12,450 bases of DNA. It comes from Thiomargarita sp. GTDB lineage: Bacteria; Pseudomonadota; Gammaproteobacteria; Beggiatoales; Beggiatoaceae. How positions within the stretch are numbered: position 1 is the stretch's first letter; each line of letters begins with the position of its first letter. The notes beneath the pieces were generated by a model. That model had not been told where the DNA came from. It made no database searches and was given only the letters and a program-made list of their open reading frames with translations. Positions 6,110 to 12,450 of the stretch are shown piece by piece. The translations under genes and the position numbers were made by a program. Location: NCBI GenBank assembly GCA_020721025.1, contig DYNO01000089.1, positions 1 to 12,450 on the forward strand, read 5' to 3'.

Positions 6110-9100
6110 TTAATCCTCCATAACAGACTGTTGATTGAGGGCGATCAGTTGTCGAAACGCGTGATTATCCAATTGAGTCAACCAATTTTCATCACTGCCA
6201 ATGATGCTGTCTGCGATTTTCTGTTTATCTTCAATCATCTGGTCAATCCGCTCTTCCAACGTGCCCAAGGTCACAAATTTATGCACGAAGACATTTTTTT
6301 GTTGCCCAATCCGAAATGCTCGATCAGTGGCTTGATTTTCCACCGACGGATTCCACCAACGATCAAAGTGAAAAACGTGGTTGGCTTGCGTCAAGGTAAT
6401 TCCCACCCCGCCGGCTTTGAGCGATAACACGAAAATCGAGGGCAACGTGTCAGGATTTTGAAAGTTGCGGATCATCTGCTCACGATTTTTGCGACTGGTG
6501 CCGCCGTGCAAATAATAGGTGGGATAATGTTTTTCATGATGCAAGTAGCGATGTAAATTTTCACCAATTTCAGTGAATTGCGTAAATATCAACACGCTGT
6601 CGCCTTCTTCCAGAGCTTCTTCTAACATCTCGCTCAACCGTTCCAATTTATGCGACCGTTCGGGGGTAAAAGCACTGCCATCTTGCAAAAATTGCATGGG
6701 ATGATTACAAATTTGTTTTAATTTCATCAGTGTAGAAAGCATCAACCCTTGGCGCGCAATCCCTTCCGCCGCATCCAATTGAGCATCGACTTCCTTGATC
6801 ACCGCTTCATACAATGAGGCTTGCTCCTTGCTCAGATTACAATATTGTTTACTTTCAATCTTATCCGGCAAATCTTTGATAATGTTTTTATCCGTTTTCA
6901 AGCGTCGCAAAATAAACGGTTGCACCAATTTTTTCAAAATCATGGATTGTTGCTCGTCATTATCCCGTTGCACCGGTAATTCATAATTTTTGCGAAACTG
7001 CGCTTGTTTGCCCAAATAACCGGGATTGAGAAAGTTAAAAATCGACCATAAATCCATCAAGCGATTTTCGACCGGTGTCCCCGTCAGAGCGAGGCGATGT
7101 GGTACTTCCAAACTGGTCAAGGCTTTCGTTTGTGCGGTTTTGGGATTTTTGATATTCTGCGCTTCATCCAACACCAATCGTTGCCAAGGGCAGGCTTTAA
7201 ACAACGCTAAATCTTTACGCATCAAGGTGTAAGAACTGATCACCATGTCGTATTCTTGACACAATGCTGTAAATTTCTCAGCATTTTTTTGGCGTTGATT
7301 GCCATGATGAATCAGCGTTTTTAATTGTGGCGCGAATTTTTCTACCTCTTTCTGCCAATTCCCTAACACCGAAGTCGGTGCAATCAGTAAGGTTGGAGCA
7401 GTTTTAACCGCCGTGTTTTTTTCCAACAATAACAATGCGATCACTTGCATCGTTTTCCCCAACCCCATATCATCCGCTAAACAACCACTTAATCCCAATG
7501 ATTCCAAATAACGCAACCACGCAACGCCCCGTTTTTGATATTCTCGCAATGTTGCATTGAGTCCGGGCAGATCATCAATCGGTTCTAATTTGCTGTTATC
7601 ATTCAATTTCTCCAACATCGTCGCCAAACTGTCTTCCATGCTCACCACGAAAGTATCATTTTGTTCCGCCAAGGTTTTGAGCAATTCTTGCACGGATAAT
7701 GTCGCGTTTTGATGTTGCTGTTGTTGCCATAACTGTAGCATTTCTGCCATTTTATCGTGATCCAATTCCACCCACTGCCCGCGAAATTGTACCAATGGCA
7801 CTTTACTTTCAATCAGTTGCTGCCATTCTTCCACCGACACGACTTCATCACCGATGGCTAACTCGTAGTGATAATTGACCAGATTTTCCAGAGAAACATA
7901 GGATTTAATGCCAGCGGCGGAACTCGATGATTTGGATTTCGATGAACGTAGCCGTAATTTTGCCCGTTGCCGACCTTTGGGCGTGAGCCATGCTGGGACG
8001 ATGATTTTCAATCCCGCATCTTCAAGTATCCATGCTTGTTCTTTAATAAATTCAAACGCTTCTTCCAAAGTCAGATAAACACTATCAGGCTGACTGGTTT
8101 CCATGCCCTGCCATAATTTTAGATAAATTTTCGCGGCTTGAGCCAATTGCATCAACAACTGCTGCTCGATATCCGTTCCAAATTGTTGTTCTAACAGGGT
8201 TTGATATAGCTGTTTGCCCTGTTGCCAAAAATCAGATAATCCCAGTTTAAACGATGGGTCTTGATGCGAACAGAGGATAAATTCGACGCGCCACTGGTTG
8301 GGAGATTTCGCTGTTGCTTCATGGAGTTGCAAACCAAGTTGTACCTTACTTTGCGTCGTTGTATCGCTTAACCGTTGTTGCCAATCAAGATAATGACGAA
8401 ACAGCGTCGGCATCTGTTCTTGACCGGTATGCAGTGGTTTTCGGGCATATTCTGAAAATAGCAACGAGCCTAAAAACTCCGAAAGAATTTTCCCATTAAA
8501 TGTTTGCGGCAAATCGCGGCGCGCCTGTTCTAACACATTTCCCAAACAGACTTGGGCAAAATGACGTAGCAAGGTTTCCGGTTGATAACCCACACTACAA
8601 GCAAGTGGCATCTGGGTTACAGCTTGTCGAATCAACGCCTCATATTGAGGTGAAATGATTTTCCAATGGCGATAAAATTGAATTTGACCCCTAGTTTCTT
8701 GCGCTAATAAAGCGGGAATATATTGATCTTTATACAAAACAATTTTTAACGATTGACTGAAATAATGCCAAAATAAAAAATCACTCCCCATGCGAGTGTT
8801 CGTTGTTTGATAGCTACTTAAAAAATGAATCTGATTAATTTCTTTCAATGGCTGTAGTAAAACGTAGCGGTAAACCTGCCAATCTTCCAAAGTAATGACC
8901 GCTTCATCATCAAGTTCCTGATTTCCTGCCAATTCAGGCGCTGGCAGTGGCTTTCCCTGATAAGTCGGTAACTTAATGGTTTGCAACGTTATCGGATTTT
9001 TTGATGCTAAATTATAGGCGAATTCTTGCTTCAAAAAGTCAGCACATTCCGATTGTTGCAAATGATGTGGATGAATTTTCCTATCCTTCGTAGTGCGTTC

Positions 9101-9187
9101 ATCGGTTTCTATCCAAATAGAAAATTGTCCGTCTTGTACAAATTCTTGATTATTTTCAGGAGTCCAAATACCATGAATAATTTTCAT
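6110..9187 (-). CDS. SNF2/SWI2-family DNA-dependent ATPase (DEAD/DEAH-like helicase domains)
   Basis: The product is a 1025-residue superfamily 2 ATPase. Numbered from the ATG at 9187, the first ~370 residues are poorly conserved. Residues about 373-488 match the SNF2-associated region (LEEAFEFIKEQAWILEDAGL...VPAWL, like DUF3670). The helicase core starts with LREYQKRGVAWL. Walker A is DMGLGKT (573-579), and motif II is the DEAQ box (674-677). LTGTPVENRLMDLWSI follows, and the second RecA lobe has LIFTQFT, LKAGGVGITLTQANHV and QATDRAFRIGQ (motif VI). All catalytic motifs are intact. An upstream TTG at 9241 would add 18 residues, but neither start has a good ribosome-binding site. I prefer the ATG because MKIIHGIWTPE looks like a natural N-terminus of this family. 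It is the first gene of a two-gene operon with the SWIM protein. A role in transcription, repair or nucleoprotein remodelling is plausible and unproven. Confidence 0.93.
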   Translation of the reverse strand: MKIIHGIWTPENNQEFVQDGQFSIWIETDERTTKDRKIHPHHLQQSECADFLKQEFAYNLASKNPITLQTIKLPTYQGKPLPAPELAGNQELDDEAVITLEDWQVYRYVLLQPLKEINQIHFLSSYQTTNTRMGSDFLFWHYFSQSLKIVLYKDQYIPALLAQETRGQIQFYRHWKIISPQYEALIRQAVTQMPLACSVGYQPETLLRHFAQVCLGNVLEQARRDLPQTFNGKILSEFLGSLLFSEYARKPLHTGQEQMPTLFRHYLDWQQRLSDTTTQSKVQLGLQLHEATAKSPNQWRVEFILCSHQDPSFKLGLSDFWQQGKQLYQTLLEQQFGTDIEQQLLMQLAQAAKIYLKLWQGMETSQPDSVYLTLEEAFEFIKEQAWILEDAGLKIIVPAWLTPKGRQRAKLRLRSSKSKSSSSAAGIKSYVSLENLVNYHYELAIGDEVVSVEEWQQLIESKVPLVQFRGQWVELDHDKMAEMLQLWQQQQHQNATLSVQELLKTLAEQNDTFVVSMEDSLATMLEKLNDNSKLEPIDDLPGLNATLREYQKRGVAWLRYLESLGLSGCLADDMGLGKTMQVIALLLLEKNTAVKTAPTLLIAPTSVLGNWQKEVEKFAPQLKTLIHHGNQRQKNAEKFTALCQEYDMVISSYTLMRKDLALFKACPWQRLVLDEAQNIKNPKTAQTKALTSLEVPHRLALTGTPVENRLMDLWSIFNFLNPGYLGKQAQFRKNYELPVQRDNDEQQSMILKKLVQPFILRRLKTDKNIIKDLPDKIESKQYCNLSKEQASLYEAVIKEVDAQLDAAEGIARQGLMLSTLMKLKQICNHPMQFLQDGSAFTPERSHKLERLSEMLEEALEEGDSVLIFTQFTEIGENLHRYLHHEKHYPTYYLHGGTSRKNREQMIRNFQNPDTLPSIFVLSLKAGGVGITLTQANHVFHFDRWWNPSVENQATDRAFRIGQQKNVFVHKFVTLGTLEERIDQMIEDKQKIADSIIGSDENWLTQLDNHAFRQLIALNQQSVMED
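6115..6119 (-). promoter_or_regulatory. Ribosome-binding site of the SWIM gene, inside the SNF2 end
   Basis: On the minus strand GGAGG is followed by 6 bases and the ATG at 6108. It overlaps the last codons of the SNF2 gene, which points to translational coupling of the pair. Confidence 0.75.
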
Positions 9188-9493
9188 TTTGCGATAATAT
9201 GAAGGTAGGCGAGAAAATGAATGTTTGGTAGTGCCACACAAGTCAGGATGATAATATTTTTGAGAGATTCAAACCTGACAGGTTTAAAATAGCCAACTTT
9301 TTGTTATTATTTCTGAAATCCGAGGCGAAATTTGAAAATCGTCCGAGTTTCGGCATGATGCAGTTGAATCGTTATGGATTTAATTCAAATATCTAAAAAT
9401 CAATTAAAACAATAGCTTTTTGAATAAATTTAAAATTCGATTGGAACTGCATCACTTCAACACAAATTTGAAACGCTGGTTAATTTGAGTTTT
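9188..9493. other. Spacer upstream of the SNF2 operon
   Basis: About 300 bases of AT-rich DNA with no supported gene. Apart from the 15-bp palindrome at 9271-9285, I see no strong promoter match. TATTAT (9252-9257 on the minus strand) is the best -10 candidate, but no convincing -35 stands at the right distance. Confidence 0.4.
9271..9285. repeat. Perfect 15-bp palindrome upstream of the SNF2 gene
   Basis: AAACCTGACAGGTTT is a perfect 7+1+7 inverted repeat about 84 bases before the SNF2 start. It may be an operator or a small dispersed repeat; similar AACCTGWCAGGTT palindromes are, to my recollection, widespread in spacers of sulfur bacteria and cyanobacteria. Only one copy is present here. 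Confidence 0.5.
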
Positions 9494-9544
9494 GTCTGAA
9501 CCTCAATTTTCTTGATTTAATTCAAAAAAAATGATGATTCAGAC
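9494..9544. repeat. Dispersed palindromic repeat, copy downstream of the DUF4340 gene
   Basis: GTCTGAACC (9494-9502) and GATTCAGAC (9536-9544) are inverted tips with one transition between them. The A/T-rich interior partly continues the pairing. It lies 12 bases beyond the DUF4340 stop. TTTT precedes the left tip, as in the copy before XRE. It is the shortest full copy in the window. Confidence 0.65.
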
Positions 9545-9556
9545 AGTTAGCAACGA

Positions 9557-10627
9557 TTATTGCTGCATCGAAGTTCCCGGCACGGGTTGTGTAATCACTT
9601 CCGGGGGAGGGGCAGTTTCCGTAGGTGGTGGAGGTGCAGTAACCACATCACCATCATCAATATTTTCCGCATCTTCATCTTCTTTCTCAAGATAAATATT
9701 AGGATCAACGGGTTCCGTCAGTGCTTCTTCCGCAGGAGGCTCATCTGTGGGCGCGATGATTTCCTCTGTTGATGTGGGAGGTGTAACTGCCGCTTTCTTA
9801 ATCGGTAAATGCAACAACTTTTCAACTTGATGATTTGCAAGCTGATATTGCACTTTTTTATCGGGCAACGCTAAAATAAACTCTGGGGCAATAGAGATAA
9901 TTTGGAATTTCAGCGCGCGATCTCCAAATTGCAATAACACCTCGCCTTGTAATGGGCTATCCTGATATGAATTCACGCTAATTGCCTGAGCATGTTGCCA
10001 ATTGTCAATCATTGCGTTGAGTGTATCCGCGCCAGTCTCGACATTTTCTTCCTTATTTTCAAGCAGTTTCCACGTACCATTTTCAGAAATCAAGTGATAA
10101 TTTGGCGTATGCAATTCGGTTATCTTCGGATTCTTGCCTAAAATCGACAAACTGACAAATTTCACCGCGTCACCCGTCATAAATTCATAAAAAGTATCCG
10201 TCACCAAATACACCGCTTGATCGATCTGCACGTAACGCTGCGTTTCATCAACGGGCGAAGTCGTCCCCAATGCAACGGTCAAATTATCAAAAGTTACTTT
10301 TGTTTTTGGCGTAACTAATTGTAATTCATCCAATTTTTTATAACGTTTGGTAGATAACAGCTCAAGTATCGAATTGACGCGAAAATCATTGGCTTCCAAT
10401 GTCAATGGCAGGGTAATTTGCCACGTACCCAAGGCATCTTTAACCAATTCAATTGCTTCCTTGCTTTCCTGTTCAATCCGAATGCGTTTGACTTGTTTGG
10501 CATTCAGTTCCGTCAAACTGGGCTGTTCTGGCGCGGCTTTTTCCAAACCGGGCGTAAAAATAACCAATAAAATCAATAAACTAGCAATCACCAATAAAAC
10601 AAGATTAAGTAACCAACCATTACGCAT
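9557..10627 (-). CDS. DUF4340-type membrane-anchored protein of a GldG-like ABC system
   Basis: This 356-residue protein starts MRNGWLLNLVLLVIASLLIL, giving one transmembrane helix (about 5-25) and a large periplasmic part. Residues about 38-280 show the repeating beta pattern of DUF4340: IRIEQESKEAIELVKDALGTWQIT, then NDFRVNSILELLSTKRYKKL, and later YHLISENGTWKLL. Residues about 282-356 are a disordered tail rich in Pro, Glu, Asp and Thr, including APPPPTETAPPPE. The ATG at 10627 shares one base with the stop of the upstream gene (TAATG), and GAGGAG (10637-10642) lies 9 bases before it. This is better than the in-frame GTG at 10648, which has no ribosome-binding site. DUF4340 genes typically follow GldG-like genes in ABC-2 export loci; the transported substrate is unknown. 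Confidence 0.85.
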   Translation of the reverse strand: MRNGWLLNLVLLVIASLLILLVIFTPGLEKAAPEQPSLTELNAKQVKRIRIEQESKEAIELVKDALGTWQITLPLTLEANDFRVNSILELLSTKRYKKLDELQLVTPKTKVTFDNLTVALGTTSPVDETQRYVQIDQAVYLVTDTFYEFMTGDAVKFVSLSILGKNPKITELHTPNYHLISENGTWKLLENKEENVETGADTLNAMIDNWQHAQAISVNSYQDSPLQGEVLLQFGDRALKFQIISIAPEFILALPDKKVQYQLANHQVEKLLHLPIKKAAVTPPTSTEEIIAPTDEPPAEEALTEPVDPNIYLEKEDEDAENIDDGDVVTAPPPPTETAPPPEVITQPVPGTSMQQ

Positions 10628-11994
10628 TAAACTTTTCTCCTCTGCCACCAGATGATGATACCCATACTAAATAAAATCAATGGTAGGATAATTAAAAAAA
10701 TGAATCCGAGCGCGATTGCTGCCTCACTGGTAAGATGGAAATCTAGGTCGGAAGCATTCTTGCCGGGGATTTCTATGAATTTGTCCTCATGAGCGACCCA
10801 ATTGGTCATTTTCATCGCCAAATCCAAATTTCCACTGGAGCCGATAAACGCGTTGGATAAAAAATCACCGTCTCCAATCAATACGATACGTTGTTCACTG
10901 GGTTCTTGTTGAGTTTCTGTTTTTGGCAATTGATGAGTGAGCGCGACACCAACGTCCAGGGGCCCCATAATGTCGGTTTTTTCATCAAATTTCACCACCC
11001 CACTGCTTAAGCTACTCGATTCTGCCCATGCTTGCGAATTGGTGGTCAACAAGGTGGCGGCAGTCCAGTCAGGAGGCGGGTTGACGCTTAAACCACTGGC
11101 TTGAGGGAAGAATGTTGAATAAGCCAATCCTTCGGTGATCGGATGTTTGCCATACTGGGTGATAGAAACGACGGAAGCCTTACCAAACAATTGACTAGAG
11201 ACCAAATCAATGATAATGCCGGGTTGTACCATCAAGTTAAATTTTTTGGCAATTTCTTCTAATCCGAGCAATGATTGACTGGGATCGATGAACCACACTA
11301 AATTTCCACCTTTTTCGAGATAATTCAATAGGATACTCACTTCACCGGGTAAAATTGCAACTTCCGGCGTGCTCAATACCAAGACGCTGGTTTTTTCCGG
11401 AATCTGCGACATTTTGCTCAAATTCAGCGCATCGACCTTGAAACCTCGATTTTTGAGTTGCATCACCCATTCGCTGTAGTCAAAATTGGCGAAATTGTGG
11501 GGACTGCGCTCGCCATGCCCTTCAAGGAAAACAATCAATTTGCTCTCTTTGCGTCCCAACCGTTGCAGCGCGTTAGTGATGTCTTGCTCAGAAAGTTCAG
11601 TGATATGTTCGTTACGTCCTTGATATTCAACCACTAATTCGCCATCGCGTTGCACACCTAATTTTCGAGCTTCGGTAGGGGAAGTGGTCGGATCGATGAA
11701 TTTCAACACCAAATTCGATTTATAGCGTTGATAACGGTCGAATAATTCCTGAATCGTGACGCGCATTCCTTCTTGACTGGTGGCGAAAGCGGTCACATGA
11801 ATCACTTCCGGCATTGCATCCAAGATTTTCACACTGGTTTCCGACAATGTGTGTCGCCCATTACGCGTCCAGTCAGCTTGTAGCGAATAGCGGGTACTGA
11901 GCCATGCGAGTAAACCAGTGATGGTGATAAGTAAAATAATAAAAACAATATGTTGTACACGAATGTTAAAACGGGTGTAGGAATTCACTTGCAT
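10627..11994 (-). CDS. GldG-like ABC-type transport auxiliary membrane protein
   Basis: The product (455 residues from the ATG at 11994) belongs to the ABC_transp_aux/GldG family, the large periplasmic component of ABC-2-type systems related to gliding exporters. An N-terminal helix (about 15-34, QHIVFIILLITITGLLAWL) is followed by the typical DWTRNGRHTLSETSVKIL. The soluble domain contains KFIDPTTSPTEARKLGV, the conserved FLEGHGERSP (157-165) and IGDGDFLSN (373-381). A C-terminal helix (about 424-450) ends in the basic tail WWQRRKV. The first frame-open codon is a TTG at 12015 (plus 7 residues); I prefer the ATG, though its GGAG is 15 bases away. The gene is the first of a coupled pair with DUF4340. 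The ATPase and permease that normally precede such a gene are absent, and the upstream sequence holds an IS relic instead. Confidence 0.87.
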   Translation of the reverse strand: MQVNSYTRFNIRVQHIVFIILLITITGLLAWLSTRYSLQADWTRNGRHTLSETSVKILDAMPEVIHVTAFATSQEGMRVTIQELFDRYQRYKSNLVLKFIDPTTSPTEARKLGVQRDGELVVEYQGRNEHITELSEQDITNALQRLGRKESKLIVFLEGHGERSPHNFANFDYSEWVMQLKNRGFKVDALNLSKMSQIPEKTSVLVLSTPEVAILPGEVSILLNYLEKGGNLVWFIDPSQSLLGLEEIAKKFNLMVQPGIIIDLVSSQLFGKASVVSITQYGKHPITEGLAYSTFFPQASGLSVNPPPDWTAATLLTTNSQAWAESSSLSSGVVKFDEKTDIMGPLDVGVALTHQLPKTETQQEPSEQRIVLIGDGDFLSNAFIGSSGNLDLAMKMTNWVAHEDKFIEIPGKNASDLDFHLTSEAAIALGFIFLIILPLILFSMGIIIWWQRRKV

Positions 11995-12048
11995 ATCTGT
12001 ATTTTTAGTCTCCAAATAAGTGAATTAGCTGCGATGAGTAAGTGTTGA

Positions 12049-12075
12049 ATTATAGCAAAATGTGATGGTGTTCAA
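12049..12075 (-). promoter_or_regulatory. Candidate promoter of the GldG-like/DUF4340 operon
   Basis: The minus strand has a perfect TATAAT (12054-12049) preceded by TGC, an extended -10. TTGAAC (12075-12070) stands 15 bases further upstream. Transcription from about 12042 would give a leader of about 48 bases before the ATG at 11994. Its presence suggests the operon is expressed without an upstream ABC gene. The promoter begins about 30 bases from the edge of the IS relic. Confidence 0.5.
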
Positions 12076-12105
12076 TAGACAATGAAGCGGTACATAGGAC
12101 AAGCA

Positions 12106-12161
12106 TATAGAACCGATTTGACATCTTTAAGCCATGTAGATTAAGTTGTTTCTATTTTCAT
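12106..12161 (-). repeat. 56-bp IS end repeat, copy 1
   Basis: Identical to 12359-12414 except C12132 against T12385. In the minus sense it begins ATGAAAATAGAAACAACTTA and ends CAAATCGGTTCTATA. It is probably the right end of the element. Confidence 0.9.
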
Positions 12162-12233
12162 CCCACAAGCCTTATTGAGGTATTCTTTTTGTTCTTCTGT
12201 GGGTCTTAATTCAACCTTGTGTGCTAGTAACAT
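12141..12233 (-). pseudogene. tnpB: Truncated IS200/IS605-family TnpB (N-terminal 24 codons only)
   Basis: The minus strand from the ATG at 12233 reads MLLAHKVELRPTEEQKEY followed by LNKACG, the recognisable N-terminus of TnpB/OrfB (the HTH_OrfB_IS605 segment: a short beta strand, RxxPTxEQ, then a helix ending in a C-G). After codon 24 it enters the 56-bp repeat, adds MKIETT and stops. Full TnpB proteins are about 350-400 residues with a RuvC-like nuclease core and a zinc finger; none of that remains. It cannot be an active RNA-guided nuclease. No strong ribosome-binding site precedes the ATG. Family identification rests on 24 residues but is a good match in pattern. Confidence 0.75.
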
Positions 12234-12358
12234 GGCTTAGTCCGGTACTTTAAATATTTTGTCAATTTAACCCAATTGTACAATAGTGGTCGTCTATCCG
12301 CAAATCTATAAACGATTTAGGAACACTATAGCAAAGTTGGTGTTTGCCTGACTACTTC

Positions 12359-12414
12359 TATAGAACCGATTTGACATCTTTAAGTCATGTAGATTAAGTT
12401 GTTTCTATTTTCAT
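12359..12414 (-). repeat. 56-bp IS end repeat, copy 2
   Basis: Direct copy of 12106-12161, offset by 253 bases, with 55 of 56 positions equal. In the minus sense it is preceded by TTCCT and unrelated sequence rather than by tnpB codons. Confidence 0.9.
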
Positions 12415-12450
12415 AGGAACAGCGGTTTAAAAATGTCGTTAAGCGTTTGT

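Larger units (their letters stand above)
12106..12414 (-). mobile_element. Decayed IS200/IS605-type mini-element with duplicated end sequence
   Basis: Two direct copies of a 56-bp sequence (12106-12161 and 12359-12414) differ at one base and bracket 197 bases that contain the start of a tnpB gene. The first copy joins the TnpB frame exactly after codon 24, as if the rest of the transposase gene had been removed and the 3' end of the element kept. The second copy has other sequence before it (minus sense), so the whole may be two nested or tandem derivatives. No complete transposase (TnpA or TnpB) is present, so any movement would need help in trans. The outer limits are uncertain and the element may continue past 12450. 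Confidence 0.65.

Noticed and set aside
5272..9187. SNF2-SWIM pair as an anti-phage defence system such as DISARM
   Set aside because: No methyltransferase, PLD nuclease, DUF1998 or other defence partner is adjacent; the pair fits the common housekeeping-like SNF2-SWIM arrangement.
9185..9241. TTG start for the SNF2 gene adding 18 residues
   Set aside because: No ribosome-binding site before the TTG, and the extra residues do not resemble the family; the ATG at 9187 is simpler.
11992..12015. TTG start for the GldG-like gene adding 7 residues
   Set aside because: No ribosome-binding site before it; its own sequence contains the GGAG that may serve the ATG at 11994. It is still possible.

Overview
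The window looks like a chromosomal segment of a low-GC gammaproteobacterium. A Thiotrichales-type sulfur bacterium (Beggiatoa relatives) is my best guess. It rests on an E. coli-like NADP isocitrate dehydrogenase, the EF-P/EpmB pair, AT-rich spacers, many small dispersed palindromes and an IS200/IS605 relic. The taxonomic guess is inference; no rRNA or marker gene here fixes it.

Layout from left to right. Positions 1-274 (minus) hold the start of a secreted YVTN beta-propeller protein that runs off the window. A 353-bp spacer follows, with a candidate extended -10 promoter and a large, nearly perfect inverted repeat that ends 15 bp before an XRE-family regulator with a C-terminal coiled coil (628-1077, plus). 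Convergent to it is a metabolic gene, an NADP-dependent isocitrate dehydrogenase fused to a CBS pair (1274-3043, minus). Next is the divergent pair epmB (3296-4294, minus) and efp (4323-4892, plus): the enzyme that makes beta-lysine and its translation-factor client, separated by 28 bp. A spacer with a palindromic repeat follows. Then comes a tightly coupled minus-strand operon of a large SNF2-family ATPase (6110-9187) and a SWIM zinc-finger protein (5272-6108). After another repeat-bearing spacer is a second coupled minus-strand operon, a GldG-like ABC-auxiliary membrane protein (10627-11994) followed by a DUF4340 membrane-anchored protein (9557-10627). The right end (12106-12414) carries a decayed IS200/IS605-type element: the first 24 codons of TnpB joined to a 56-bp end sequence that occurs twice.

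How the genes work together. Three functional couples are visible: EpmB with EF-P (lysine 34 modification), SNF2 with SWIM (DNA- or nucleoprotein-remodelling of unknown purpose), and the GldG-like protein with DUF4340 (accessory parts of an ABC-2-type exporter whose ATPase and permease are not in the window). A dispersed palindromic repeat with the core GTCTGAAYC...GRTTCAGAC sits at gene borders in at least four places, and one copy supplies the last codons and stop of the XRE gene. The most unusual items are the Icd-CBS fusion, the repeat-bracketed XRE gene and the tnpB-derived mini-element. I saw no CRISPR array, tRNA, rRNA or recognisable defence island.
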